NCBI GenBank assembly: GCA_904066235.2
Contig: CAJFCV020000002.1
Coordinates: 9,920,001 to 9,984,000, forward strand
DNA length: 64,000 bases
Reading direction: 5' to 3'
Origin: Bursaphelenchus xylophilus
Lineage: Eukaryota; Nematoda; Chromadorea; Rhabditida; Aphelenchoididae
Positions 34,987 to 44,936 of the stretch are shown here, piece by piece. The notes below the pieces were generated by a model. That model searched no databases and had not been told where the DNA came from. It worked only from the letters and a program-made list of their open reading frames with translations. Both the position numbers and the translations under genes were made by a program. Numbering within the stretch: position 1 is the stretch's first letter; each line of letters begins with the position of its first letter.

Positions 34987-37900
34987 ATGCCAGAATCCCC
35001 TAAGAAATCGCGTCGAAAGACCAAAAGTCGTTCGCCCGCCCAGCGATCGCACAACGGAACGGCGAACAGCAAGCGTTCGGCCGCTCCCCATCCCACCACG
35101 ACCACGCCCACTGTCGCCAAACGCATCCGCGTCTATCGGAACGGGGATCGCTATCACAAAGGCATCGTCATTGTCCTCAACATCCGCCATATTCACGACA
35201 TCAACGCGCTGTTGGATGCGATCTCCGAGCGAGTCGGATTGGTGGGCGGCGCCAAGCGATTGTACACCCTAAATGGAGTGCCGGTGAGGACGACGCAGGA
35301 GCTGGAGAATAATAAAGAATATGTTGCGAGCTCGGGCGGGTTCTTGGCCCTTCCGTATGGCCAAGCCTATCGCAATGAGCAGAGTGCGAGGTTGCCGAGA
35401 AAAGAGTATTCTGGAATGAGTCTGGCCTCGAGGTAGGAACGAAAATGATTTTTTTTTGCACAGTGCGACAAATCTTGAATTTAATTTTTTCAATCATTTT
35501 AATTTTTTTTTTGCTTTACACAGTGCTAATTTCAAATTTAAAAAATGATTTTTTTTGCATAGCGCGATAAATTTTGAATTTAATTTTTTCAATTATATTT
35601 TAAATTTTTTTTGCTTTGCACAGTGCTAATTTCAAATTTAAAAAATGATTTTTTTTTTGCATAGCGCGATAAACCTTGAATTTGATTTTTTCAAATATTT
35701 TAATTTTTTTTGCTTTGCACAGTGCTAATTTCATATTTTTCCGTCATTTTAAAGCTTGCACGGTGCAATAATAAAATTTTTTTTGCACAGTGCAAAAAAC
35801 TTCGAATTTAATTTTATCAATTTTTGCCTGAAAATTAAATTAATTTTTTTTGCTTTGCACAGTGCAAATAAAATTTTTTTTGGTAAACTGCACAGTGCAA
35901 TCAAAAAAAAAAATATTTTTTCTGCACTGTGCAAAAATAAAATTATTTTTTTTGAAGCGCACAGTGCGATAAAAAATTTATTTTTCGCGCACAGTGCAAA
36001 AATGAGTATATAATTTGACCGCACTGTGCGTTCCGAAAAAAAATTTTAATTGCACAGTGCGCTCGATAAAAAATAATTTTATTTTTGCACAGTGCAGAAA
36101 AAATATTTTTTTTTTGGATTTCATTGGAACACATTTTTTATGCACTGTGTAAAGAAAAAATAACGAATTGCATTACGCAACATTGTTTTTCGAAAATTTT
36201 GAAATGCACCCTGGAATAATAAAAAAATTTTGATTTCGGCTTGCACTGTGCAAAAACATTTTTTTTTTATTTTGCTTTGCACAGTGCAACAAGCTTTATT
36301 TTTTCACTACCTTAATAAAATTAATTTTTTTTTATTTTGCGCTGCAAAAAAATAAATTTTTGTGCACAGTGCGAAATTAAAAAAAATCAAACATTTCTGT
36401 TTCTGCACTGTGCAAAAAGCATTTTCTTTTTAACAAGGAAAGTACTTTTATGGGAGCTCCTACTTTTTGACGGGACACAAAAAATCAGAAAAAATGTGCT
36501 GATCAAGGATACATAGATCTTAGCTGCCCATTTTAGGTTTTTAGGGGTGAAAACTCGATCGGAAGTTGACTTAAAGTCCTATATGAATTCCTTTTCGCTT
36601 AATTTTTCACAGGTTTACAATTTTTATTTTGGCTTAAAATGATGATTATTGAGTTTCTAAGACGTAATAAATCAGTCTTGGCCCAAAAATTTATTTTTCC
36701 GACCTTCAAATTCAAAAAAAGTTGATTCAGCCCAAAAGGTATATCGAACCCGTGCGGCGTCCTCCCTCTTGAATCCCAGACTACGGCACTAACCACTCGG
36801 CCACACCACTCTCTTCCGAAAGAAGAGACCGACTGCGCTTTTTATCGTTTCGAATGCCTGCGCTTTTTGTAGGGAAATTAAGCCAGTTTTTGGGCATTTC
36901 CACACATAAAAACCTAGAATGGGCAGCTAAGATTTATATATTCTTGATCAGGACATTTTTTCTGATTTTTTGAGATATGTCCCGTCAAAAAGTAGGAGCC
37001 CCCATAAAAGTACTTTCCTTTTGAGTCAAAAAAATTCACTTTTTTCAGATCCTCCAAGTCCAGCCTCCCTGGACGTTTATCTCGCTCCACCAGCGAGCTG
37101 AAATCGACTTCCCGCGACGTTACAGTCCAAAGTGTTTCCACGGTGGGCGAGGGCCGCAAGTCTCCGGAGAAACGGAGCCGCAGCCTCACGACCAGGAAGC
37201 CGCTGGAACGAAAACCCCGACCAAAAACCAAGGAGACGGAAATTAGTGTGGAAGGGAAGCAGAAAAAGTTACAGTAAGAAAAATAATTTTTTTTGTGAAA
37301 CTTTTGTTTTTAGTAAAAAAGCCGCCGACGCCAAGCCAACCGAGACTCCGAAGAAGAAAAAGAAGGTCGTGAAGAAGGTGAAAAAGGTCAAAAAAGAGGA
37401 GCCAAAGGGTAAGAGACATCATATTTTGAGAAAAAAAAATTTTGGAAATTTTGCACTGTGCAACAAAAATTTTTGCTAATTATGGTTCAGAAATGAAATT
37501 TAAAAATGAAAAAGTTTAATAAGCAGCAGTATTACAAGTGATAGCAGAGTTTTAAATAGTGTGGTAACATTTTTCTTCGTTGCACAGTGCGAAATACCCA
37601 AATTTTTAATTTCGCACTGTGCAGCCCAAAATTTTGGTAAATTTATCAACTTACTAGGGAAGTGTACAAACGAACCCTCACCAAATGGCAAGTGTTATAC
37701 ACCATTGGAAAGCCCTTGAAAAATGGTGAAAGGTACCATTTTCATTTTTTGCAGAATGCCTCAGGGCAAAAAATTATAAACGGTTGATTTGTCCCTTAAG
37801 TAGTTACAATATCTTCTATTAGGCAAAATAAATGTTATTTCAAAACGCTAAATGGTACGTATTACCATTAGGTTGGCCTAAGAATCATTATGAAGTCTGG

Positions 37901-39738
37901 CGCTTGCCAATAAAACCATTTTACATATGATATTTACTGGTTTTAAATACCCATAAGGTGAAAAAACACTTTTCACTTTTTTTAATCTTGAAAAACATGT
38001 AAATTTGATGGTTTTTACCGTAATCGATCGTCTCCCAGAAAAATTAAAACGTTTGTAAAAGTTTAACGCAAATATTTACCTAACTGTAAGAACGCAAAAA
38101 TGATTTTGCCCAAGCTGGGAACCGAACCCGGCTTGCTTTGGCTTATCAGCCTGCTCGGCAACCACTGCACTATTGAAGCAACCCTGCCCGAGGATTTTTT
38201 CCTGCCCAAGAGAAAGAAAGATTTTTGTTGCAGAATGACCTAAAAATAATATAATTTACAGTATGTTGTCGCGGAAAGTCATTCTGCAAAAAATGAAAAT
38301 GGTGTCTTCTACCATTTTTCAAGGGCTCTTCAATGACGTATGTCACTTATCATTTGGTGAGGGTTCGTTTGTACACTTCCCTAGTTAGAAGTGACTTAGA
38401 AAAAAATTTATGGTAATCTACAATGCTGCTAATGCAAGCACATATCGGAAAAAAATTGAAATTTTTCTCCTTTGCACAGTGCGAAATACACAGATTTTTA
38501 ATTTTGCACTGTGCAGCTCAAAGTTGAGGTAAATTTATCAACTTAGAAGTGACTTAGAAAAAAAATTTATGGTAATCTATAATGCTGCTAATGTAAGTGC
38601 AGATTTAAAAACAATTTTGAAGTTTTTCTCCTTTACACAGTGCGAAATTCCGAAATTTTTAATTTTGCACTGTGCAGCCCAAAATTAAGGTGAATTTATC
38701 AACTTTGAAGTGACTTAGAAAAAAAATTTATAGTAATCTATAGTTTTATTAATAGTAGTACAGCTTAAGAACCATTATTGAAATTTTTCTCCATTGCACA
38801 GTGCGAAATTCCAAAATTTTTAATTTCGCACTGTGCAACCGATTTTTTTCTTAATTACATAATACGTACGGATTTTAATGGTAAATATTTTACATAATGA
38901 CAAGTGTTTAACAATTAGTAAGATAAACAGCTAGGGCTTAGGGATTTTCCTAGATTTTCATCTTGAATTTTCACTTTTAATTTCTGCACCGTGCATATTC
39001 CAAAAATTTCGAAATTCCCCATTTTTCGTCTAAAAAAACGATGATTTTTCAGAAGAAGTCAAAGAGAACAATAACAACGAGCCCCCAATAGTTGCTGCGC
39101 CAATTCCGGCGGTGGAACGGCCGGTTTCGCGACATTCCTCGAGATCTCGTCGAACCAGCGCCAGTTCGACGAGATCTCATCACAATCCCGACCATAGCGC
39201 TCATCACAGTCCTGACCATAGCAGTCATCACAGTAGTCCTCGGCGACACTCCGTGGTGTCACATCATGACCACAGCGAGCACGAAAAAGATGCTTCGGAT
39301 CGAATTTCCCCGCCGCACAGTGCGGACGGGCATAATTCGGAGAGAGCGCATAGTGCGGAAAGTCGCAAGAGTTCGGCACGATCCGAGAGGTCGGAGAGAA
39401 GCGCAAGTCATCATAGCGAAAGACCGAACAGTCCGAGTCATCATAGCAGTCGGCATAGTCATCACAATAGCCAGCAGAGTCATCGGGGCCATCATGAACA
39501 TGAAGCGGATACGGAAAACGATGCCATCTCCGACATCAGCGACGATGAGCCGCACAGTGAGCATGGTCATGTCAGTGAGATCAGTGAGAATGAACCGCAC
39601 AGTGAACATGGTCATGCAAGCGAGGGAAGTGAGAAGAGTCAGACACGGACGATTTCGAGGGGCTCTCGGAGATCGAGCCATGAAAATCGCAGTCAAATCA
39701 GCGGACCGCATCGAGATGTCCCGCTGGAAGCGTTATGA
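34987..39738 (+). CDS. Doublecortin-domain protein with His/Ser-rich tail
   Basis: Exons: 34987-35432, 37049-37273, 37314-37408 and 39053-39738, giving 483 residues. After a basic leader, residues about 46-132 form one DCX domain: RIRVYRNGDRYHKG, a central VLNIRHIHDINALLDAISER, and KRLYTLNGVPVRTTQELENN. DCX domains bind and stabilise microtubules. There is no second DCX or kinase domain, so this is not a ZYG-8/DCLK type. Exon 3 is Lys-rich (KKKKKVVKKVKKVKKEE), and exon 4 codes a low-complexity His/Ser/Glu/Arg tail (HHSPDHSSHHSS). A TTTTTTCAG acceptor ends one base before the ATG, as at trans-splice sites. Parts of the tail are coded by CCGCACAGTGCGG-type DNA, matching the palindromes that fill the first intron. 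Confidence 0.88.
35455..36420. repeat. Dense array of GCACNGTGC palindromes in the first doublecortin intron
   Basis: Over 20 copies of GCACAGTGC or GCACTGTGC lie in T-rich spacers. The first part repeats as a unit of about 90 bases (GCATAGCGCGATAAA ... GCTTTGCACAGTGCTAATTTC). Open frames here, on both strands, are translations of the array. Confidence 0.9.
36435..37020. mobile_element. Family B inverted-repeat element B2 with internal tRNA-like unit
   Basis: The ends are long inverted repeats starting CAAGGAAAGTACTTTTATGG and including TACTTTTTGACGGGACA, CTGATCAAGGATA and GGCAGCTAAGAT-type blocks. The interior is homologous to B3 in opposite orientation. It lies in the first intron of the doublecortin gene and ends 28 bases before exon 2. 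Confidence 0.9.
36739..36812 (-). pseudogene. tRNA-like sequence inside element B2
   Basis: The minus strand reads TGGCCGAGTGGTTAGTGCC (A box) and GGTTCGATATA (B box, last bases altered). It is clearly homologous to the unit in B3 at 49521-49598. Confidence 0.75.
37654..38394. mobile_element. Family D inverted-repeat element (741 bp) with internal tRNA-like unit
   Basis: The ends are inverted repeats of roughly 120 bases beginning CTAGGGAAGTGTACAAACGA. TTA lies directly outside both ends (37651-37653 and 38395-38397). The host sequence is a tandem repeat unit whose uninterrupted sister copy at about 38530 reads ATCAACTTAGAAGTG, so the insertion and the TTA duplication inside CTTAG can be read directly. 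The centre holds a tRNA-like sequence. There is no protein frame. Confidence 0.93.
38108..38179 (-). pseudogene. tRNA-like sequence inside element D
   Basis: The minus strand has TAGTGCAGTGG (A-box like) and GGTTCGGTTCC (B box) about 45 bases apart. A GGCT/AGCC stem surrounds a GATA loop. The unit differs from those of family B and seems to come from another tRNA. Confidence 0.65.
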
Positions 39739-39887
39739 AGGGAAATACGATAATAGAAATGTTGTGAGAAGATCTTCAGCGTAATTGTGACATCTCAGCA
39801 CTATAAATTTGAATTTGAATTTATGTACGAAAAGTTTTTCTAAAATTTACAGTATACCTGAATACAATGTTACAGTGTGTCTAGAGT

Positions 39888-39893
39888 AATAAA
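39888..39893 (+). promoter_or_regulatory. Poly(A) signal of the doublecortin gene
   Basis: AATAAA lies 150 bases after the stop codon. Confidence 0.7.
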
Positions 39894-39974
39894 TATTGAA
39901 AAACAAGTGTTTTTGCAACTATGAATAATGTAAAATACGGGGTACATTTTTTATGTCTGCTGAAAAATTAATTT

Positions 39975-40640
39975 GAGATCTGCACTGTGCAAAAACAATA
40001 AGTGCATTGCACAGTGCCGCAAGAAAATAAAAAAATTTCGTTTGCACCGTGCATCATAAAAAAAATTTTTTGAGAATGCACAGTGCAGAAAAATAAAAAA
40101 CTTATATAATTTTGGCGCACTGTGCGATTACTAGTCCTTCCGGAAAGTCGCCGGACTGATTTTTGGCGTTTGCACTGTGCGAAAAAAGTCGGAGTGCGAG
40201 CGACAGCCGAAAAAAGTCTATTGCACGGTGCAAAAAGGAAGAAATTTCACAGTGCAAAGAAAACTTTCGTTTTTGCGCAGTGCGTGACGCCGATTTCGAT
40301 CCAGCGACTTTCCGGACGGACTAGATTTTTTCACTGCACTGTGCGGATTTAAAAAAAATTTTTTGATAATGCACTGTGCAAAAATTTAGTTTTTTTGACG
40401 CACTGTGCGATTTCTCTTTTAATTTTTGGACTGCACTGTGCAGGTTTTTTTGAAAAATTTTGAGGATGCACAGTGCGCAAACTTTTTGTTTTTTGTTCAC
40501 AAATTTCGGCCAAATATTTTATGAATGCACTGTGCAAAAATTAAAAAATAAGTATTTTTGACGACATCTGCAAATTTTTTGATTTTTTTCACTTGACTGC
40601 ACAGAGCAATTTAATAAAAAATGGAAATTTTGCACAGTGC
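39975..40640. repeat. Array of GCACNGTGC palindromes
   Basis: About 18 copies lie between the doublecortin gene and the collagen gene. The part 40133-40325 is bounded by CTAGTCCTTCCGGAAAGTCG and its inverted form near 40300 (CGACTTTCCGGACGGACTAG), so it may be a small inverted-repeat element of its own. A related segment lies at 31170-31370. Confidence 0.85.
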
Positions 40641-40655
40641 ATTTTTTTCATTTCT

Positions 40656-40796
40656 CGGTCTGTCGGGAAAATAATGAACTGCGCCAGTCGCGTTTCAGAA
40701 GTGAAAAAATTGATTTTGTCGCGACACAATTCATTTTCTCGGTGGCGATGCGATTTTCGATGCGACAGAGCGCTCATTATTTTCCCGACAGACTGA
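40656..40796. mobile_element. Family F small inverted-repeat element, about 141 bp
   Basis: Inverted ends GGTCTGTCGGGAAAATAATG and CATTATTTTCCCGACAGACT bracket a core with GATTTTGTCGCGACACA. It has no coding capacity. Confidence 0.88.
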
Positions 40797-40837
40797 TAAA
40801 AAGTCAGAAAAAATAAAAAAAATCAATTCACATCCTG

Positions 40838-40847
40838 TTTATTTATT
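40838..40847 (-). promoter_or_regulatory. Poly(A) signal of the collagen gene
   Basis: Two overlapping AATAAA motifs on the minus strand (AATAAATAAA) lie about 95 bases after the stop. Confidence 0.6.
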
Positions 40848-40939
40848 ACATCTATTATATCTATTACAGTAAATTCACTACTTCCAATCTAAATCTCTAC
40901 CAATTTATCATCTAATATTTCCTTATTACTCCCTCCACT

Positions 40940-42617
40940 TTATATTCTGATCTTCTTCTTTCTCCTGTACCCATTCGAGGTGGGTGTTGGGAACTCGGGC
41001 GCCGGCGCCGCACTGCTCGACGCCACAACTGGCGCTACTGTGGGCACTTCTGCATCATAGGCATGAGTATGCGGCCACACTTCATCTTCATGCGAATCCT
41101 CGGCGGCCGGCTTCTCCGATTTGCCGGCCGCGATTTTGGTCGCATCGCCGAATTCGGCGTTCGATTCGGGCCTCTCTTTTTCCTCGGCGTTCCCGCGCTT
41201 CGGACACTGGCAATACGCGGCGTCTTTGCCGGGCTTTCCGGCGAGGCCGTCGGCGCCGTTTTCGCCCGGTTTTCCGTCGCGACCGCGAGAGCCGGCGCGG
41301 CCTGGAGGGCCTTGTGGGCCGGGTGGACCGGGTTCGGGGATTTCTCCGGGCTCTCCTTCTTCGCCGGGGTGACCGGGAGGTCCTGGAAGAGATTTTTTAG
41401 AAATTAAAAAAATTTGTTTTTTTTTGGCTTTTTTTAAAATTTAGTACCCCAAGTACGACTCTTAGATTTTGATGAAACTTGGCACAAATTTAGAATACAG
41501 TTTTTAAAAAATATTTGCGAGAATCTAAGCTCGCGCTTTGCTGAAACAACTGAGATTTTTTAGATCAAAAATGGAGCCAAAACGCTAACTTTTCCGCAAA
41601 TTTTGGAGTAAAAAATTTTATACTGGTTTCTACCGTATAGTGTTATCTTTCCACAAAAAATAAATTTTTTCCACCGGAAATTGACAGAGTTATAGCCAAA
41701 ACAGAGTGAGCTTCTCTCTGACCGCTCTCCGCATTTCGCGTACTCTCTCGTCAGCAAATACCGTTCAATATCTCGGCGGCGCCTGTAAAAGGCGAGCTAA
41801 GACTTTCAGAACTTGATACGTGGCCTATGTCCAACATATGTGCCAAGTTTAAAGAAAATCCGAGAGTCGAACTTAGCTGCCTGTTAGAAAGTCCTGTTCG
41901 AAATTTACCCCAAATTTCATCAAAATTAAAAAAAAGAAAGTTTTTCTATCGAAAATTCTTACCTGGAGGTCCCTTGACTCCCTGAATTGGCGCGACTTTC
42001 CTTCCATCTCTTCCATCGTGGCCTGGCCGGCCCAAAGTTCCGGGCAATCCGGGTGGTCCCGCGTCTCCCGGAGCTCCTTGAACTCCCGGATACGCATCCT
42101 GTCCCGGTCTTCCATCAAATCCGGGCAATCCATCTTCGCCTTTCGGGCCAGCCGGTCCCTCTTTTCCAGGCAATCCAGGTGGACCCGGAGGGCATTGAAT
42201 ACAACCGGCTCTTCGCGGGAAATTGCCGACCAACGCGATTCCCGGCGCTCCCGGCCGTCCATTGTCGCCCCGAGGACCGGGCTCGCCCGCCTTTCCCTTT
42301 TGTCCGGGAGCGCCAATGGGGCCCGGAGGGCAGCGGTTGTTGCGGTTTTGGCATTCGCACTGGGCCGCGCGCTTCTCGCGATGCCCGATTTGTCGGAGCC
42401 AGGAGTTCAGGTTCGCGGGCTTCCCCTCCGGCACATTCAACATGCCAGTCCAAGCGTCGTCCACCATGATCTTGAAGTCGGTGAGGTCTTCCATAATCTC
42501 AGAGTGTAGACTGTTGATGTCGTTGTAAATGTAGCCGACGGCCAGAATTGTGGCGAAGATAAAAATGGCGCTGCCGGCCGATGTGGCGACCACCACGGAC
42601 TGCGAGGACGCGCCCAT
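40940..42617 (-). CDS. Nematode cuticle collagen
   Basis: Two exons, 42617-41963 and 41382-40940, give 365 residues. Residues about 12-32 form a membrane anchor ([19 protein letters not shown]). Next comes a conserved non-collagen block (DAWTGML) and the subtilisin-type cleavage site REKR at residues 80-83. Cysteine pairs (CEC, CIQC, CQC) flank interrupted Gly-X-Y blocks. The second exon continues Gly-X-Y repeats and ends in a non-collagen tail rich in Glu, Ala and Pro, closing with YRRKKKIRI. Such collagens are made by the hypodermis, cleaved, trimerised and cross-linked in the cuticle. The intron falls inside the Gly-X-Y region and is largely filled by a family A element. Confidence 0.95.
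41444..41886. mobile_element. Family A MITE in the collagen intron, copy A6
   Basis: It shares with A1 the blocks AACTTGGCACAAATTTAGAA (inverted), CTCGCGCTTTGC, TCTCTCTGACCGCTCTCC and AATATCTCGGCGGCGCCTG. Its outer ends have decayed. It makes up most of the 580-base intron. Confidence 0.8.
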
Positions 42618-43297
42618 ATCTGGAATTGATGTTGCGGTAAAAGTGAGGTAAATTGGCTTTAATTTGAAGATACACTCGATGTATAGTAGTCCGGTGTTAG
42701 ATGTAAAAGAATTAGTTTAATTTTGTGATCAAAATTTTAAAAAATTGCATTACTTGAAACTGTTGTAACTTTCTTTGCTCATGTGAAAACAGCAAAATCT
42801 GTTTTAACTGCCACGTATTTTACCATCAAAATTTTTTTGACAACGATAGACTCTGATGAGATACACCTCGATCTTATCCATGACATCAAAATGAGGAAAT
42901 CTTTGAAAAAAGAACCATACTTTGGTTCATTAAAAGCGATCGCAGATAATATCAGCAAGCTTTTGAGATAATAGCCTAAGGGTCATTCCAACAAAAAAAG
43001 ATGGTTTTATCGCAGAAGATGAAAACGTTATACCAAAAATATTATTCATGTCATCTAAAACCAGAATCTTTAGAAAAATTGAAAATACAGTAATCTAGTG
43101 ATAAAATAAGGAGTTTAAATACACCACAGAACATTCTCTATCATCTCTGCTACCCAGCCACACCTTTGACCACCAGCTTCATCCACCTATGACCAGTGTA
43201 CATCCAATAAACTTGTCTTAAATACCCTCCAACCTGTTCTCACTTTCCTCGCTCACCTTTTCCACCCATTGCCCGAGGCATTCCTCTCACTTTTTCC
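42618..43297. other. Upstream region of the collagen gene
   Basis: This is the presumed promoter of the collagen gene. I see no other gene; the 62-codon open frame at 42783 lacks codon bias. Confidence 0.35.
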
Positions 43298-43456
43298 ATG
43301 GAACCCCTACTGGACATTGCGCAACGTCGCATCATCTTACGCGAAATGACCGAAACTCCGTTCGCGAAACGAGAGAGTGCGAAAAGTGGAGAGAGCAGCC
43401 GAGAAAAATGGTTTGAAAAAAGTTTCAGTGGCGGAAAAACGAAAGTCCGCAGCTGA
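43298..43456 (+). CDS. Possible small ORF, 52 codons, unknown
   Basis: ATG to TGA gives 52 residues (MEPLLDIAQRRIILREMTET...), charged and hydrophilic, in a locally G+C-richer stretch with G/C-ending codons. No family is recognised. It may be an exon or 5' leader of the small gene that follows at 43951, since a donor-like CTTGTAAGT lies at 43612. The support is weak. Confidence 0.25.
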   Translation: MEPLLDIAQRRIILREMTETPFAKRESAKSGESSREKWFEKSFSGGKTKVRS

Positions 43457-43950
43457 TAACACCTCTGGCGTTGGGGTTTGAAACTTTTTTCGTGACGATT
43501 TTTTTGTTGCCTGAGGCGAAATACGCCTACAAACGCTGGAAATGAGGAGAAAATGGAAGACTATTGGTATTTACCCAATATTCGAGAGTCTAGACGAGAG
43601 GAATTGGAAAACTTGTAAGTTGTACTGATAGTACCTAAATTTTTTTGTAGTTAACTTTACTTTATAAAGCATTGTTTCGGTCATAATGACTAATTCTTTA
43701 AATTTTTACCGTTTTTCATCAAAAATTCGAGATTTCTTAGATGTTTTCAAATTGAAATTACTGAAAGAAATATCACAATTAATGAAATCTTCATATTTTA
43801 CAAGTTAACTTCATTTCAGACTATCTACGTCACGGTATTACACTTTATTTTACCCTTATTGCCAATTTCATACCATTTTTCTTGTTTTTCGACAAAAAAT
43901 CGTTGAAAATCAAAAAAATTTACACAGAAGCTGTCTAAATAAGATCTCAA

Positions 43951-44281
43951 ATGGAGCTGGAGCCTGTGGCAATCTGCCCATACCAATATTTCATCAGCAA
44001 AAGCCGAGACAACAAGAGAATCAACGTGTTTATGGTGACAATCCTGTGCATAATCTTGATCCATCTGCTTCAGTGGCTGAGATTCCAACAAACAAGCAGT
44101 AAGTAATATTTTTAAATATTTAAGCATGAAAATGTATGTTCAAATAACTGCTCAGACAACTTTTAGTCATCAAAAAAATTTTTTAGGTATTTTTTTTAAT
44201 TTAATTTTTTGCACAGTGCAGACAATTACCTTTTTATTTTTTTTTTTATTTTCAGGTACTCGAGTACATCTACAATCGTGA
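43951..44281 (+). CDS. Probable single-pass membrane microprotein
   Basis: Exons 43951-44098 and 44256-44281 give 57 residues. The N-terminal third (MELEPVAICPYQYFISKS) is followed by basic RDNKR and a strong membrane helix, INVFMVTILCIILIHLLQW, then a short basic tail. Its third codon positions are about 60% G/C, like the known genes here. A second frame through the same exon is also open and could join an exon at 43553-43614, but it has A/T-rich third positions, so I prefer the membrane protein. An acceptor (TTTACACAG at 43927) lies 24 bases before the ATG. The family is unknown. Confidence 0.5.
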
Positions 44282-44867
44282 AAAATGGTGATTGTCATGA
44301 CCTGAAAATTATGGCTCAAAAAATGAACTTAATTTTGTAAAATACGGTGCGTGCATTTTTGACTTCTATTAAGAAAAAAATAAAATAACAAAAACTAATG
44401 CCCAAGAATCCTACAGCTCCCTGCAAGTGGAAATACATTTTTCGTCTTCGCACAGTGCAGTCAAAAATTTTCGTCTTCGCACAGTGCAGTCAAAAAAAAT
44501 ATGCAAATTTTCGAAGTGTGGTGGAATCAAAAATAAAAAAATTAATTTTGCTATCTTTAATAGCCCTTTTAACTACTCAAATTTCTAAAAAGTTACAATC
44601 AAACATCGATTTTTGGCCTAAGCTCGGGCGCAGCTTGCCGATCCAAAGAATCGATATTACAGGCCAGATGGAGTTATAAATTACTGTCAAAAAACGATTT
44701 TTTTTTATTTAACTCAAACTATTTTTTAAAAATAATCTTTTCCGCCAAACCTTGGGCGCAGCTCGAAAACTGAAAAATTGTAGATATTGTCATAAATCCG
44801 CAAATAAGGCTGAGAAGAATATATTTTCTCGTTTATTTTACCCAGTAAAACAGTTTATACACAATTT
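44282..44867. other. Short gap between convergent genes
   Basis: It contains two GCACAGTGC sites (44450-44490) and two CTCGGGCGCAGCTTG / TTGGGCGCAGCTCG motifs at about 44624 and 44751. No gene is seen. Confidence 0.4.
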
Positions 44868-44873
44868 TTTATT
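44868..44873 (-). promoter_or_regulatory. Poly(A) signal of the secreted-protein gene
   Basis: AATAAA on the minus strand lies 64 bases after the stop. Confidence 0.6.
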
Positions 44874-44936
44874 ATTTCTCCAACTTTTATATATTACTTT
44901 GGTCTAATTTATATATTTATCTTCCGATTTCCTTGC

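Larger units (their letters stand above)
37440..38850. repeat. About 150-bp tandem repeat with GCAC(A/T)GTGC pairs, interrupted by element D
   Basis: Four units each contain TTGCACAGTGCGAAAT, a short spacer, TTTGCACTGTGCAGC, then AAATTTATCAACTTAGAAGT and GACTTAGAAAAAAA. Units start at about 37575, 38470, 38630 and 38795. The first is split by element D at its CTTAG. It lies in the third doublecortin intron. Confidence 0.88.

Noticed and set aside
35749..36134. Overlapping open frames with repeated LHSAK / ALCKK peptides on both strands
   Set aside because: They are translations of GCACAGTGC arrays in an intron; the same peptide pattern appears wherever the palindrome is dense.
39059..39784. 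Long open frames on both strands over the doublecortin tail
   Set aside because: Low-complexity G+C-rich coding sequence leaves the other frames open. Only the frame joined to the DCX domain by phase-consistent splicing is kept.
41987..42528. Plus-strand frames of 100-163 codons opposite the collagen gene
   Set aside because: Shadows of Gly-X-Y codons; they give Pro/Ser/Arg-rich nonsense.
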